A DNA stretch of 64,000 nt from Paenibacillus sp. TCA20 (GCF_000732325.1 NZ_BBIW01000001.1:620001-684000), one strand, 5' to 3'; shown: positions 36,773 to 47,213, counted from the stretch's first letter. Notes: generated by a model from the sequence alone, not told the origin. Numbers and translations are program-made.

Positions 36773-37744
36773 ATGACAGCACCATACCCATTGCAATTTG
36801 AACCTGAATTTAAAGAGAGAGTCTGGGGAGGACGCGCTCTAGAGCAATTCGGTTTATCTCTTCCCGAGGGGCATATTGGCGAAGGCTGGATGATCGCCGA
36901 CCATCCAAATGGAACAACCAAAGTCATGAATGGCGAGCTTGCTGGCACAGGACTTGACGAGATTCGAGAGCAATACGGTAATTCATGGCTCGGCACAAAA
37001 GGCGTTTCTGAAAAGGGCGGCCGATTCCCGCTGCTCATTAAACTGCTCGACTGTAATGATGATCTGTCTGTCCAAGTGCATCCGACTGATGATTATGAAG
37101 GACTGCCCGAGGGAGAGCTTGGAAAGACGGAAATGTGGTATGTACTTGATGCCAAGCCAGGTGCCAAGATCATATACGGGCTCAAAGAACAAGTAACCTA
37201 CGATCAGCTCCGCACTGCCCTGAATAACGGCACGGTAATGGATACACTGCAGGAGGTCTCGGTTGAGGCAGGCGATTCCTTCTTTATACCAGCAGGTACG
37301 GTCCATGCCCTATGCGCTGGAGTCGTCGTCGCCGAAATTCAGCAGAATTCAGACACCACGTACCGTATATATGATTACAATCGACCAGGACTCGACGGTA
37401 AGCCCCGGGAACTACATATTGAAGATTCACTGAATGTAACGAAGTTTGAATCTACAGGGGCAACATCCATGAAGACGAATCATGCCGTTCCAGGAGAGTG
37501 GCTTACTCTTGCTTCATGTCCTTATTTTGTGGTGGAGAAAGGCATTGTCTCGGGAACATGGAATCTAAATACGACCGAGGACAGCTTCACTATACTCGTC
37601 GTATGTGACGGAACTGGCAGTCTTGCATGGAATGACGGAGCAAGTCTTGCCCTTACAGCGGGTCAATGTTACTTGATTCCTTCCAGCCTCGGGAGCTACC
37701 AACTATCTGGTGAAGCTACGGTGCTGCGCTCTTATCTTCCGTAA
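36773..37744 (+). CDS. manA: Mannose-6-phosphate isomerase, class I
   Basis: 323 residues, short class I form. Zinc ligands: QVHPTDDYE and the later AGTVHAL, with FIPAGTVHALCAGVV and EIQQNSDTTYRIYDYNR as the catalytic arginine region. It interconverts fructose-6-phosphate and mannose-6-phosphate. GGAG lies upstream; it follows ytqB by 56 bases. Confidence 0.94.
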   Translation: MTAPYPLQFEPEFKERVWGGRALEQFGLSLPEGHIGEGWMIADHPNGTTKVMNGELAGTGLDEIREQYGNSWLGTKGVSEKGGRFPLLIKLLDCNDDLSVQVHPTDDYEGLPEGELGKTEMWYVLDAKPGAKIIYGLKEQVTYDQLRTALNNGTVMDTLQEVSVEAGDSFFIPAGTVHALCAGVVVAEIQQNSDTTYRIYDYNRPGLDGKPRELHIEDSLNVTKFESTGATSMKTNHAVPGEWLTLASCPYFVVEKGIVSGTWNLNTTEDSFTILVVCDGTGSLAWNDGASLALTAGQCYLIPSSLGSYQLSGEATVLRSYLP

Positions 37745-37788
37745 AATAGGGCTGGAACAAGCCAATCATCAAGGAGGGCTACTCGGTC

Positions 37789-38724
37789 ATGCAGGAATAC
37801 ACGTTTCAATTGCTGGATAGTGACGAAGTCAATATCTTTGTATATCGCTGGACTCCGGAGGATCATATACCGGTCAAAGGGATCGTACAAATTGCTCACG
37901 GTATGTGTGAAACAGCGAAGCGTTATGAAGAGCTGGCCAGTACATTGACGGACCATGGATATATCGTCTACGGTAACGATCATCGCGGTCACGGTCTAAC
38001 AGGCATGGCACAAGGCATGCTGGGCGACGGCGGTCCGGATGTGTTCAACTGGATGGTAAAGGATGTTGCTGAACTTGGTGAATTTATACGCAAAGAACAG
38101 CCTGAATTGCCGCTATTTCTGTTAGGACACAGTATGGGGTCATTTATTACTCAGAAACTGATGTATGCACATCCTGATCTGTTTGATGGCTACATCCTGT
38201 CAGGAACGAATGGCAAACGGGGTCTTCTCAAATTTGGTCAAAGGCTGGCTGCCCTACAAGCCGGCTTACAGGGGCAAGAGCATCGCAGTCTTCTCTTGAA
38301 CGCAATTATTTTTGGCGGATACAACCGCGCCTTTCGTCCTGCAGCCACCCCTTTTGACTGGTTATCCAATGATAAAGAGGAAGTTAAAAAATTCGTTGAG
38401 GATCCGATGTGCGGGGCGATATGTACCACTCGTTTTTTCCGGTGCTTCTTCGATCTGTTAATGGAGATCCATCTGCCCAAACATATGAGCAAGATCCCCA
38501 AGGATAAGCCAGTGTATATCTTCTCGGGTCAGCGGGATCCGGTGGGCATGTATGGCAAAGGGGTTATGAGTCTGGTTGAGACTTATCGGGAGCTGCAATT
38601 TGCCGATCTGCAATATCGGCTCTATCCTGATGGAAGACACGAAATGCTGCACGAGGTGAACCGCAAGGAAGTGGAGCAGCATATCGTAGATTGGCTGGAG
38701 CAGCATATGCAGCAGCGAGCATAG
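37789..38724 (+). CDS. Alpha/beta hydrolase, monoacylglycerol lipase-like
   Basis: 311 residues. The nucleophile elbow is GHSMGS with S115; the oxyanion region is AHGMCETAKRY; NDHRGHGLT is the strand-4 motif of lysophospholipases/monoglyceride lipases (serine aminopeptidase S33 group). The acid is in QRDPVGMYG and the histidine in DGRHEML. Cytosolic, without signal. AAGGAGG precedes the ATG. A strong terminator follows. Confidence 0.88.
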   Translation: MQEYTFQLLDSDEVNIFVYRWTPEDHIPVKGIVQIAHGMCETAKRYEELASTLTDHGYIVYGNDHRGHGLTGMAQGMLGDGGPDVFNWMVKDVAELGEFIRKEQPELPLFLLGHSMGSFITQKLMYAHPDLFDGYILSGTNGKRGLLKFGQRLAALQAGLQGQEHRSLLLNAIIFGGYNRAFRPAATPFDWLSNDKEEVKKFVEDPMCGAICTTRFFRCFFDLLMEIHLPKHMSKIPKDKPVYIFSGQRDPVGMYGKGVMSLVETYRELQFADLQYRLYPDGRHEMLHEVNRKEVEQHIVDWLEQHMQQRA

Positions 38725-38762
38725 CTTCTAGCCGTTAGAGAGTATTCCCGCCGTGTATCAAA

Positions 38763-38815
38763 AATAGCCTTTCTGCCAATGCCGTCCAAACGTTGCATTG
38801 AGCAGAAGGGCTATT
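38763..38815. terminator. Bidirectional terminator between the lipase-like and bstA genes
   Basis: AATAGCCTTTCTGC pairs with GCAGAAGGGCTATT (one mismatch), and the loop carries CAATGC/GCATTG. The plus side is followed by CTTCTTT and the minus side by TTTTTGA. Confidence 0.8.
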
Positions 38816-38820
38816 CTTCT

Positions 38821-39348
38821 TTACCAATTCATACGTTCGCGCAGCGATGTGATGTGCGCCGTATGATGCAGACTATGCCATGAGTACAATCTCGCACACT
38901 CTCCCAGAGTCAGCTTCTTCTGTAATCCAGGATGATAGAAAGTACGATCGTATTGCTCAGCACTCATGGACTCCAGTAGAGCGGTCCAACGCGAATGCAG
39001 GCCTTCTAGAATCGACAAGGAAGCGTTTATCTGCACATTGGATACATCAGTTGTCTCCGCCCATAAAGACTCTTCATAGGGTTTAATAACGGGGTCATTC
39101 TCGGTAAGCGCAAGCTTGAAACGAATAAAGCTGTTCATATGACTGTCTGCAACATGATGAACGACTTGATGAACTGTCCAGCCTTCAGGCCGATACGGCG
39201 TAGCGAGCTGTTCATCCGATAATCCTGATACTGCCTCTTGCAGTCTCGCTGGAAGCATTCTAATGTTGTCTATCCACATCCTGCGGTTCTCTTCAGTAGG
39301 TGAATCTTCTACTTCCAAACCAATCGGATACCTCAGATCATTGTTCAT
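38821..39348 (-). CDS. bstA: DinB/YfiT-family protein, bacillithiol transferase-like
   Basis: 175 residues from the ATG at 39348, which GGGGGAG precedes by 7 bases. The first part (LRYPIGLEVEDSPTEENRRMWIDNI) is characteristic of YfiT, and the metal site is built by VHHVADSHMN and WHSLHHTAHI (three histidines). YfiT (BstA) is a metal-dependent bacillithiol S-transferase in Bacillus; earlier annotations call it a hydrolase. Family certain, specific thiol inferred. Confidence 0.82.
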   Translation of the reverse strand: MNNDLRYPIGLEVEDSPTEENRRMWIDNIRMLPARLQEAVSGLSDEQLATPYRPEGWTVHQVVHHVADSHMNSFIRFKLALTENDPVIKPYEESLWAETTDVSNVQINASLSILEGLHSRWTALLESMSAEQYDRTFYHPGLQKKLTLGECARLYSWHSLHHTAHITSLRERMNW

Positions 39349-39403
39349 TTCCAATCTCCCCCTTGAAATATTTCTCATTGAACTCCATCACGGTATAAAA
39401 AAA

Positions 39404-39432
39404 GACAGGCGCAGCAAACGTTGCGGCCTGTC
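39404..39432 (-). terminator. Terminator of odhAB
   Basis: Minus strand GACAGGCCGCAA/TTGCTGCGCCTGTC with one bulge, followed by T7. Confidence 0.88.
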
Positions 39433-39458
39433 CTTATTTATTCAAGAGAACCTTGGCA

Positions 39459-40721
39459 TTATCCTTCTAGCAGAAGGGATTCCGGATCTTCAAGCAATTC
39501 TTTCACAGTAACCAAGAATCGAACTGCATCACTTCCATCAATGATTCGATGATCATAAGACAGCGCGATATACATCATAGGTCTGTTCTCCATACGCTCA
39601 TCATCAATCGCTACAGGGCGCACTTGAATTTTGTGCATACCGAGAATACCAACCTGCGGTGAGTTCAATATTGGTGTAGAGAGCAATGATCCGAAGATTC
39701 CACCATTCGTAATTGTGAATGTTCCGCCTTGCAGCTCATTAAGAGACAAGGAGTTACTACGTGCTTTGGAAGCCAGCTCTCCGATATTCCGTTCAATTTC
39801 AGCAAAGCTGAGGCGATCTGCGTCGCGTACCACTGGTACGACAAGCCCTTCCTTCGCGGATACCGCAATACCGATATCATAGAACTTCTTCACGACAATG
39901 TCGTCCCCGTCGATCTCAGCATTAACAAGCGGGAATTGTTTAAGGGCACCTACAACCGCTTTGGTAAAGAAAGACATAAAGCCGAGTCCGACATCATGCT
40001 TTTCTTTGAATTTGTCTTTGCGACGTTTACGTACATCCAGGATAGCGGTCATATCAACTTCGTTAAAAGTAGTAAGCATCGCCGCCGTCTGTTGAGCTGC
40101 AACCAAGCGTTTAGCGATGGTCGCACGTCGACGAGACATTTTGGAGCGCTCAACCGATTTCCCAGGGTTTACTTCTGCTGCTGGGGCAGGTGCACTAGCA
40201 GGCTTGCTTGGAGCTGCTGCTGGAGCAGCCGGTACAGAACCATGAGATTTTACGTCATCAGAATGGATGCGTCCGATCGGATCCCGGGTTTGCACTTGGT
40301 CGAGATCGATTCCGCGTTCACGCGCTAATTTACGAGCAGAAGGCGTGGCTGTATAGCCATTGGCACCTTCTTCCTCTGCTTTGGGAGCGGGCTCATTCTT
40401 CACAGGTGCCGAGACCGGTGGTGCTTCTGAAGCTTGTGGCGCCGGAGCCGGTGGTGCAGAAGCCGCAGCTGATTCTTTGGCTCCTGCTCCTGCTTCTAAC
40501 TGTGCAATCGTCTCACCAATCTGTACCGTGTCCCCTTCTTGATGAAGGATGCTTGTAATGACTCCGCTCTCTTCCGCACTGATCTCAATGTTGACCTTAT
40601 CCGTCTCTACTTCAAGCAGTACATCTCCTTGATTGACGGTATCCCCTTCTTTAACGATCCATCTGGATATTGTTCCCTCCGTGATGGATTCTCCCATAGC
40701 CGGTACTTTAATTTCGCTCAC
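39459..40721 (-). CDS. odhB: Dihydrolipoamide succinyltransferase (E2 of 2-oxoglutarate dehydrogenase)
   Basis: 420 residues. A lipoyl domain (1-75) with the acceptor K42 in [11 protein letters not shown], a proline/alanine-rich linker, a peripheral subunit-binding domain ([19 protein letters not shown]), a second linker, and the catalytic domain ending [16 protein letters not shown] with the histidine. The start is a GTG with GGGGAGG upstream. Six bases from the odhA stop, so coexpressed; the E3 component is not in the window. Confidence 0.96.
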   Translation of the reverse strand: MSEIKVPAMGESITEGTISRWIVKEGDTVNQGDVLLEVETDKVNIEISAEESGVITSILHQEGDTVQIGETIAQLEAGAGAKESAAASAPPAPAPQASEAPPVSAPVKNEPAPKAEEEGANGYTATPSARKLARERGIDLDQVQTRDPIGRIHSDDVKSHGSVPAAPAAAPSKPASAPAPAAEVNPGKSVERSKMSRRRATIAKRLVAAQQTAAMLTTFNEVDMTAILDVRKRRKDKFKEKHDVGLGFMSFFTKAVVGALKQFPLVNAEIDGDDIVVKKFYDIGIAVSAKEGLVVPVVRDADRLSFAEIERNIGELASKARSNSLSLNELQGGTFTITNGGIFGSLLSTPILNSPQVGILGMHKIQVRPVAIDDERMENRPMMYIALSYDHRIIDGSDAVRFLVTVKELLEDPESLLLEG

Positions 40722-40727
40722 AGCAAG

Positions 40728-43640
40728 CTACCTCCCCAGTGGAATATTTTTCTTTGAACTTTGCTTCAATACTTTGGACAAAATTTGCTGTTGCTCCACG
40801 ACATGTACATGTTGGAAGCCGGTCGCCGGACTGGAACGCTCAGGACGGCCTGCATAATCAAGTTTAACACCTGCAGGTAATAGATCACGAAGTCTTGGCT
40901 CCATATATGTCCAAGCTCCCATATTCTTCGGCTCTTCCTGTGTCCAGACGATTTCCTTCACATTACGGAATCTGGCGAGGAAGCGACGTATTTCTTGTTC
41001 AGGGAAAGGATACAATTGTTCCACCCGCAAGATGTGCAGCCAGGACCAATCCTCACCTTTTTCCTTATCAATTGCCTCTTCAAGATCGATCGCGATCTTG
41101 CCGCTGCAGAGAAGGATACGCTCCACCTTATCAGGAGCTGCTCCAAGAATCGGCTCTTCGAGCACCGAGTGGAAGCTGCCTTCGCTAAACTCTTTAGCTG
41201 GAGAAGCTACACGCGGGTTACGGATCAGACTCTTCGGCGACATCAGCACGAGCGGTCTCGCATCATCTGTCTCCGTTAGTGCAGCCTGACGGCGAAGCAG
41301 GTGGAAGTACTGCGCGCTGCTGGACAGATTCGCAACAATCCAGTTATCATCTGCACACATTTGCAGGAAGCGCTCCAGTCTTGCGCTCGTATGCTCCGGT
41401 CCCTGGCCTTCACTTGCGTGAGGCAAGAGCATCACCAGGCTTGAGTTCTGGGACCATTTTGAACGTCCAGAAGATACAAATTGGTCGAACAATACTTGAG
41501 CACAGTTGGCAAAATCACCGAATTGTGCTTCCCATATGACCAGCGTCTCAGGTGCATAAACGTTGTATCCATACTCAAAGCCTACCACAGATTCCTCTGA
41601 CAAAGGACTGTTATATAGAGCAAAGGAAGCCTTGGCTTGCGGCAAACGATGAAGTACATTGTAGGAATCGCCCGTCTCGGAGTCATGCAGCACCAGATTG
41701 CGATGAGCAAATGTAGCCCGCTGGGAATCCTGCCCTGACATCCGAATTGGCTTACCATCAGCCAGAATGGTAGCAAAAGCGAGTGTTTCCGCCAAGCTCC
41801 AATCCACTTTTTCACCTTCGTTAAGAGCATTCTGGCGTCGCTGCAGAATACGCTGTAGCTTAGGATATACCTTGAAGCCTTCCGGCCACTTAAGCAGCTC
41901 AGCATTAATCTCGCGCAGCTTCTCGATCGGAACTGCCGTTTGCGCATTAGTCAGCCGCTCCGGTCTTTGCAGCTCGGTGCTGCCGGCATCGACCTTGTCA
42001 TGTACTTCCTCATGGCTTACAGTTCCTTGCTTCACTTCATCATAGGCCTGCTTCAGCTGGTTCTGAGCCGCATTTCTTAGATTCGTCAACAGCTCCTTCT
42101 CACCAGCTCCCGACTGAACCAGAACCTCCGCATACAACTCACATACGGTTGGATGATTCTTCACTTTACTGTACACGAGTGGTTGAGTTGTTTCCGGATC
42201 ATCGGTCTCGTTATGTCCATAACGGCGATATCCGATCAAGTCGATCAGGAAGTCTTTGTTAAATTTGTTACGATATTCGCTCGCAAGGCGGATTGCTGCC
42301 ATACACGCATCAGGGTTGTCTGCATTCACATGTATGATTGGGATCTCATATCCCTTAGCCAAGTCACTGGAGTACATCGTTGAACGTGATGCATCACTGT
42401 TTGTCGTGAACCCGATCCGATTGTTTACGATAATATGAATCGTGCCGCCATTTTGGTATCCCTTCAGCGATTTCAGGTTCAGAGATTCGGCAACGATTCC
42501 TTCTCCCGGGAATGCAGCATCTCCATGCATTATAATCGTTGCTGCCTTAGTAACGTCCTGCTTCGGATATCCTGCCTGTCCTCGGTCATCCTGAGCTGCC
42601 CGTGCAAAGCCTTGAACCACAGGATTCACATATTCAAGATGACTCGGGTTATTCGCCATCGTAATCTTGGCTTGAACGACCTCGCCTTTTTTCACATAGC
42701 GCGTTGCACCCAGATGGTACTTCACGTCTCCCGTCCATCCGTAATTAACGCCAGATGAGCTCTCCGAAGGAACAAGATCTTTATTGTTCGCCTGGTGGAA
42801 TTTCGAGAAGATCTTGCCATATGGTTTGCCGAGTACATGCGCAAGCACATTCAGCCGTCCACGATGGGCCATACCCATCAGAATATGACTGGATCCTGCT
42901 TCAGCCATGATCTCTATAATTTTATCAAGCATCGGAACGAGCACATCGTTCCCTTCAATAGAGAACCACTTCTGCCCTACAAAATTCTTGTGCAGGAACT
43001 GTTCGAACTGTTCCACTTCCACAAGTCTGGCCAGGAGCGACTTACGCTCATCCGAGGTCAGCTGAGCAGCCTGAGCACCTGACTCAATGCTCTGATACAG
43101 CCAGTTACGCTCTTCTTCATCTTGAATATGATTGAACTCGTAAGCCAGTGGCCCTGTATATATATCGCGCAATCGCTGAATTGCGTCTAATCCAGTCATG
43201 GTCTGTGAATCTGCATTCTCCCAAATGATTGAGGCAGGAATAGCTCGTAGATCTTGCTCGCTAAGCCCCAGTTTGGATGGTGTGAGCAGGCTCTCTTCTG
43301 TCTTGACATCCAGCTGGAGCGGATCGATATCAGCAACCAAATGTCCGAATCTTCGGATATTTTGAACTAACTTCCCCGCTGTAACCGCTTTCTGTAACAG
43401 CTGTAGATCTACAACTCCCGAACTTGCACTACTCCCTGTACCTGATGAAGCAAGTCCGTGATTGTGATCGGTACCAACATCCATAGGAGGCGGTCCCCAA
43501 TCTTTAAAAAGCGTGCGGAATTCAGCATCAACTGCCTCGGGGTCAGCACTATAAATCTCAAACTGTTCTTGTACGTAACCGAAGTTTGGTCCGTAGTATG
43601 TTTTCCATGGGCTTTGCATATTGCCATCTTCGTTAGCCAT
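40728..43640 (-). CDS. odhA: 2-Oxoglutarate dehydrogenase E1 component
   Basis: 970 residues. The N-terminal oligomerisation stretch is YGPNFGYVQEQFEIYS, the middle holds HRGRLNVLAHVLGKP and HGDAAFPGEGIVAESLN (ThDP/magnesium binding), and the C-terminus carries HASEGQGPEHTSARLERFLQM and the LLCSGKIAIDL domain. It decarboxylates 2-oxoglutarate in the TCA cycle. First gene of odhAB, with a promoter about 275 bases upstream. Confidence 0.97.
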   Translation of the reverse strand: MANEDGNMQSPWKTYYGPNFGYVQEQFEIYSADPEAVDAEFRTLFKDWGPPPMDVGTDHNHGLASSGTGSSASSGVVDLQLLQKAVTAGKLVQNIRRFGHLVADIDPLQLDVKTEESLLTPSKLGLSEQDLRAIPASIIWENADSQTMTGLDAIQRLRDIYTGPLAYEFNHIQDEEERNWLYQSIESGAQAAQLTSDERKSLLARLVEVEQFEQFLHKNFVGQKWFSIEGNDVLVPMLDKIIEIMAEAGSSHILMGMAHRGRLNVLAHVLGKPYGKIFSKFHQANNKDLVPSESSSGVNYGWTGDVKYHLGATRYVKKGEVVQAKITMANNPSHLEYVNPVVQGFARAAQDDRGQAGYPKQDVTKAATIIMHGDAAFPGEGIVAESLNLKSLKGYQNGGTIHIIVNNRIGFTTNSDASRSTMYSSDLAKGYEIPIIHVNADNPDACMAAIRLASEYRNKFNKDFLIDLIGYRRYGHNETDDPETTQPLVYSKVKNHPTVCELYAEVLVQSGAGEKELLTNLRNAAQNQLKQAYDEVKQGTVSHEEVHDKVDAGSTELQRPERLTNAQTAVPIEKLREINAELLKWPEGFKVYPKLQRILQRRQNALNEGEKVDWSLAETLAFATILADGKPIRMSGQDSQRATFAHRNLVLHDSETGDSYNVLHRLPQAKASFALYNSPLSEESVVGFEYGYNVYAPETLVIWEAQFGDFANCAQVLFDQFVSSGRSKWSQNSSLVMLLPHASEGQGPEHTSARLERFLQMCADDNWIVANLSSSAQYFHLLRRQAALTETDDARPLVLMSPKSLIRNPRVASPAKEFSEGSFHSVLEEPILGAAPDKVERILLCSGKIAIDLEEAIDKEKGEDWSWLHILRVEQLYPFPEQEIRRFLARFRNVKEIVWTQEEPKNMGAWTYMEPRLRDLLPAGVKLDYAGRPERSSPATGFQHVHVVEQQQILSKVLKQSSKKNIPLGR

Positions 43641-43914
43641 TTAACGTTCCCTCCGTCAAAATATTTGGTTTGTGCCAGGACGGAAAATCATTCTTAATTT
43701 CTAAAATTAAACTCAATCTCTGATTATAAAGCAATTTGCCGAAGAAAACATCTATCGCTGTTTTCTCCAGAGTTTCCTCCGAGCTAGAGGATTTTGTGAA
43801 TAATGCTTCTAAGCTGTAAGATTCTACCCTTATTCTATAAACTATTGCTGCTGAGAGCATTTCCAATTTTAAAGGTAATCAATGCATTTTTTAGATGAAT
43901 CACTTCAAACCCCT

Positions 43915-43943
43915 GCTATACCAGCAAATAATGATTCTATCAA
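43915..43943 (-). promoter_or_regulatory. Possible promoter of odhAB
   Basis: Minus strand -35 TTGATA (43938-43943) and -10 TATAGC (43915-43920), 17-base spacer. The 270 bases between it and odhA contain no gene I can support. Confidence 0.4.
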
Positions 43944-43965
43944 AATGTCATGAGGATGACAAAAA

Positions 43966-44018
43966 AATAAAGCCCTTTCATTTAAGAAACAAATTTGTTT
44001 TGAAATGTGGGCTTTATT
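43966..44018. terminator. Bidirectional terminator between odhAB and the ABC exporter
   Basis: AATAAAGCCC/GGGCTTTATT with a second stem (TTTCATTT/AAATG, ACAAATTTGT) in the loop. The minus strand is followed by TTTTTTT, the plus strand by TTG. Confidence 0.85.
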
Positions 44019-44070
44019 TTGTAAAATTTGTCTTCTCTTCAATCTTAACTAACTTAAAAAGTTTTTATAC

Positions 44071-45798
44071 TCAGCTAAGCTCGCTGAATTGTGCCGTATG
44101 CAGGCGGCTGTATACTCCGCTTCTCGCTACCAGCTCCTCGTGACTTCCTTCCTCTTCAATTCCATTCGGCGTAACTACGATAATGCGATCTGCATTTTTG
44201 ATCGTAGCCAGTCGATGGGCAATGACGAGTGTGGTTCTTCCTTGTGACAGCTCGGCAAGGGACTGCTGGATCGCCGCTTCTGTTTCTGTATCCAGTGCCG
44301 AAGTCGCTTCGTCGAGAATAAGGATCTTCGGATTTTTTAAGAACATTCGTGCGATGGCAATCCGCTGCTTCTGTCCTCCTGATAATTTCACGCCTCTCTC
44401 CCCGATTACGGTCTCCATTCCTTCCGGCATCGCTTCAATTGTTGGTGCCAGCTGTGCAAGTCTCGCTGCTGTCCATATCTCCTCATCACTTGCATCAAGC
44501 TTGCCATAGGCAATATTCTCCCGGACCGTACCTGCAAATAGAAATACATCCTGTTGGACGATGCCAATCTGTTTGCGGAGGGAGGCTAGAGTGATCTTGG
44601 ACGTATCCGCGCCATCAATGGTGATCCTCCCTTCTGATGCCTCATAGAATCTCGGAAGCAGACTGCAAATTGTCGTCTTGCCCGCGCCCGAGGGACCTAC
44701 AAAAGCGACGGTCTCTCCTGCTTTAATGCTGAGATTGATCTTATTGAGTACTTTGGAGCCGTCATCGTAACTGAACGAGACATTCTCATAATGAATATTG
44801 CCTTCAAAATCCGGTGCTTCCCTAGCATCCTTACTGTCCTTAACATCCGGCTCCGTATCCAGCAGTTCGATGTATCTCTGAAATCCGGCAATGCCTTTTG
44901 GATAGCTCTCAATAATCGCATTAATCTTGTCGATTGGACGGAAGAACACATTGGTCAGCAATAAGAAGGCAGCAAACTGTCCATAGGTTAACTCCCCTTG
45001 TAAAATAAACCATGTTCCACAGATCAGCACAAACAAGTTGATGCTCCTGGTCAGCATGTAGCTGATCGTAATATTCTGGGCCATAATCTTGTAGCTGAAC
45101 AGCTTGGTCAGCCTGAACTCACGATTATCCTGCTCAAAGCGCTTCTTCTCAAAACCCTCGTTCGCAAATGCTTGTACAACACGAATTCCGCCAATTGTAT
45201 TCTCTACACGGGAATTGAAGTTAGCAATGTTGCCGTAGAGCTTGCGGAAGGCCTTGGTCATCTTGGTATTGAAGTACAGGGCCAGCCATATGACGATGGG
45301 TACAATAATAAAAGTAAGCACTGCAAGCTTCCAGTTGATGCCGAGCATGAGCAGAAATGCACCGATTAAGGTCATAACCGCGATAAATAAATCCTCTGGG
45401 CCATGATGAGCCATCTCCCCGATATCCATCAAATCATTCGTGATGCGTGACATAAGATGCCCTGTCTTATTGTTGTCGAAGAATCGGAAGCCAAGCTTCT
45501 GTAGGTGATCAAACATCCGGCTCCTCATATCGGTCTCGATATTAATACCGAGCATGTGGCCCCAATAGGTCACTATAAAATGAAGAAACGCAGTAATAAC
45601 ATAGACTGCAAGCAAACCGGTACAGGCCACGATGATGCTCTCAAAATCACCTGAAGGGAGCAGCTCGTCCACCACATAATTGACGGCGAGAGGAAATCCG
45701 AGCTCCATTAGTCCAGCGATAACTGCGCACATAAAATCAATGGTAAAAAGAAGCCGGTACGGCCTGTAGTAGGAGAAAAATCTGCGAAGCAAACCCAT
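44071..45798 (-). CDS. ABC transporter, fused membrane and ATPase domains (MdlB/YfiB-like)
   Basis: 575 residues: six helices in residues 1-320 (ABC_membrane, exporter type) and an ATPase domain with GPSGAGKTTICS, LSGGQKQRIAIARM and ILILDEATSALD. A half-transporter that must homodimerise or pair with another half not seen here. An in-frame GTG directly precedes the ATG; the only ribosome-like site AAAAGAG is very close to it, and it is inside a stem-loop. Substrate unknown (drug or lipid exporters are typical). Confidence 0.9.
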   Translation of the reverse strand: MGLLRRFFSYYRPYRLLFTIDFMCAVIAGLMELGFPLAVNYVVDELLPSGDFESIIVACTGLLAVYVITAFLHFIVTYWGHMLGINIETDMRSRMFDHLQKLGFRFFDNNKTGHLMSRITNDLMDIGEMAHHGPEDLFIAVMTLIGAFLLMLGINWKLAVLTFIIVPIVIWLALYFNTKMTKAFRKLYGNIANFNSRVENTIGGIRVVQAFANEGFEKKRFEQDNREFRLTKLFSYKIMAQNITISYMLTRSINLFVLICGTWFILQGELTYGQFAAFLLLTNVFFRPIDKINAIIESYPKGIAGFQRYIELLDTEPDVKDSKDAREAPDFEGNIHYENVSFSYDDGSKVLNKINLSIKAGETVAFVGPSGAGKTTICSLLPRFYEASEGRITIDGADTSKITLASLRKQIGIVQQDVFLFAGTVRENIAYGKLDASDEEIWTAARLAQLAPTIEAMPEGMETVIGERGVKLSGGQKQRIAIARMFLKNPKILILDEATSALDTETEAAIQQSLAELSQGRTTLVIAHRLATIKNADRIIVVTPNGIEEEGSHEELVARSGVYSRLHTAQFSELS

Positions 45799-45799
45799 C

Positions 45800-45849
45800 A
45801 CTCTTTTCAGTATTTATTAGGTGTGTATTAATACTTACAGTAAAAGAGT
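45800..45849 (-). promoter_or_regulatory. Hairpin covering the ABC exporter ribosome site
   Basis: ACTCTTTT/AAAAGAGT, 8-bp outer arms, with inner AGTATT/AATACT. The 3' arm contains the only purine-rich segment in front of the start codon. Folding would hide it. Confidence 0.5.
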
Positions 45850-45996
45850 TTTAAGACACGCCTTAGTTGACTCGAATATTACAAATTTTACTATAGCTTT
45901 TCACTTCATTAAAGAAAAATATGATAAATCGCCATACGGCTAAGAATCTGACTGCATATTTTAAATAGGTAAGTGGAGAATAATAGAACCAATTTA

Positions 45997-46026
45997 TTGA
46001 CATCCATTACTCACTGCAAATAAATA
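45997..46026 (+). promoter_or_regulatory. Possible promoter of the oxidoreductase gene
   Basis: TTGACA (45997-46002), 18-base spacer, TAAATA (46021-46026). The -10 is weak. The AT-rich interval from 45850 to here holds nothing else I recognise. Confidence 0.4.
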
Positions 46027-46120
46027 ATAGCAGCGAATTAGCAAGGATTTTTATTGTAAACATCCAGATTAGGTTTCAATTCGTTTCGTGGTGGTAAGGA
46101 GCATAAAGGAGGAATGATGC

Positions 46121-47206
46121 TTGAATCGTATAATTAAAATAGGCATTATTGGGAGCGGCGGAATTGCCAGAGCCCACGCAGAAGCCTATAAACAGCTTGA
46201 TTATGTTGAAGTAGTAGCCGTAGCCGATATTATCCCTGGAAAAGCCGCACTGTTTATTGAACAGACCAACCTTCCAACAGCAAAGGCTTTCGACGATCAT
46301 CAGCATCTGCTCGAGCTGGATCTTGACGGAGTCAGCATATGCACACCTAATTTTTCGCATCACAGCATTACTATTGACGCATTAAATGCGGGCAAGCATG
46401 TCATGGTAGAGAAGCCAATGTCGGTCACACTAGACCAAGGTATTGAAATGGTGGAAACCGCACAGCGCACGGGAAAAATGCTGTCCGTCGGGTTCCAGCC
46501 TCGTTATGACCCTAATATGCAAGCGATTCGCAGCCTGATACAGGACGGTCAGCTTGGTAAAGTGTATTATGCCGAAGCGGGCGGCGGCAGAAGACGTGGG
46601 ATGCCGGGCGGTACCTTCATACGAAAGGATCTGGCCGGAGCAGGAGCCATGGCCGATATTGGCTGCTATTCGCTTGATATGGTCCTTCATGCTCTCGGGT
46701 ACCCTAAGCCGCTGACCGTGTCAGCTTACACCTCCAATTATTTTGGCACGAACCCCAAATATCATCCGGAGTCCCACATCTTTAACGTTGAGGATTTTGG
46801 TGCAGCCATGGTTAGACTTGAAGGCGATATTCTGCTCAGCTACAAAATTTCCTGGGCTATGCATATGGACACTCTAGGCCCTACAATGTTTCTCGGGACG
46901 GACGCCGGGCTTAAAGTGACACCAGCCGGGAGCGGGCCCTGGAGTGGCGGCTGGGAAGGACGTGTCGGCAGCATGACCTTGTATCACGATATCGCCGGCC
47001 ATCATACAGAGAGCCCGATTCCAATACAGCATCACCAGATCAACCTGTTCCATGCCAAAGTGTTTGATTACGCGGAGGCGATCCAGAAACGACTGCCTGC
47101 GCCCATTCCAGGCGAGCAAATCCTATACAATCAGGCGATTATTGATGGAGTGCTGCGTTCTTCTGCTGCCAAAAAAGAAGTCGAAATCGTCATACCGGAT
47201 TTTTAA
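46121..47206 (+). CDS. Gfo/Idh/MocA-family NAD(P)-dependent oxidoreductase
   Basis: 361 residues. Rossmann dinucleotide site KIGIIGSGGIARAHAEAY, the family lysine motif EKPMSVTLDQG and GAGAMADIGCYSLDMVLHALG with the catalytic-side residues. These enzymes act on sugars or inositols; the substrate is not deducible. The start is a TTG with GGAGG 8 bases upstream; nearby ATGs are out of frame. Stand-alone gene. Confidence 0.9.
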   Translation: MNRIIKIGIIGSGGIARAHAEAYKQLDYVEVVAVADIIPGKAALFIEQTNLPTAKAFDDHQHLLELDLDGVSICTPNFSHHSITIDALNAGKHVMVEKPMSVTLDQGIEMVETAQRTGKMLSVGFQPRYDPNMQAIRSLIQDGQLGKVYYAEAGGGRRRGMPGGTFIRKDLAGAGAMADIGCYSLDMVLHALGYPKPLTVSAYTSNYFGTNPKYHPESHIFNVEDFGAAMVRLEGDILLSYKISWAMHMDTLGPTMFLGTDAGLKVTPAGSGPWSGGWEGRVGSMTLYHDIAGHHTESPIPIQHHQINLFHAKVFDYAEAIQKRLPAPIPGEQILYNQAIIDGVLRSSAAKKEVEIVIPDF

Positions 47207-47213
47207 TCCACAG

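Noticed and set aside
43633..43866. 77-codon minus-strand frame before odhA
   Set aside because: No ribosome site and overlaps the odhA start; looks like leader sequence.
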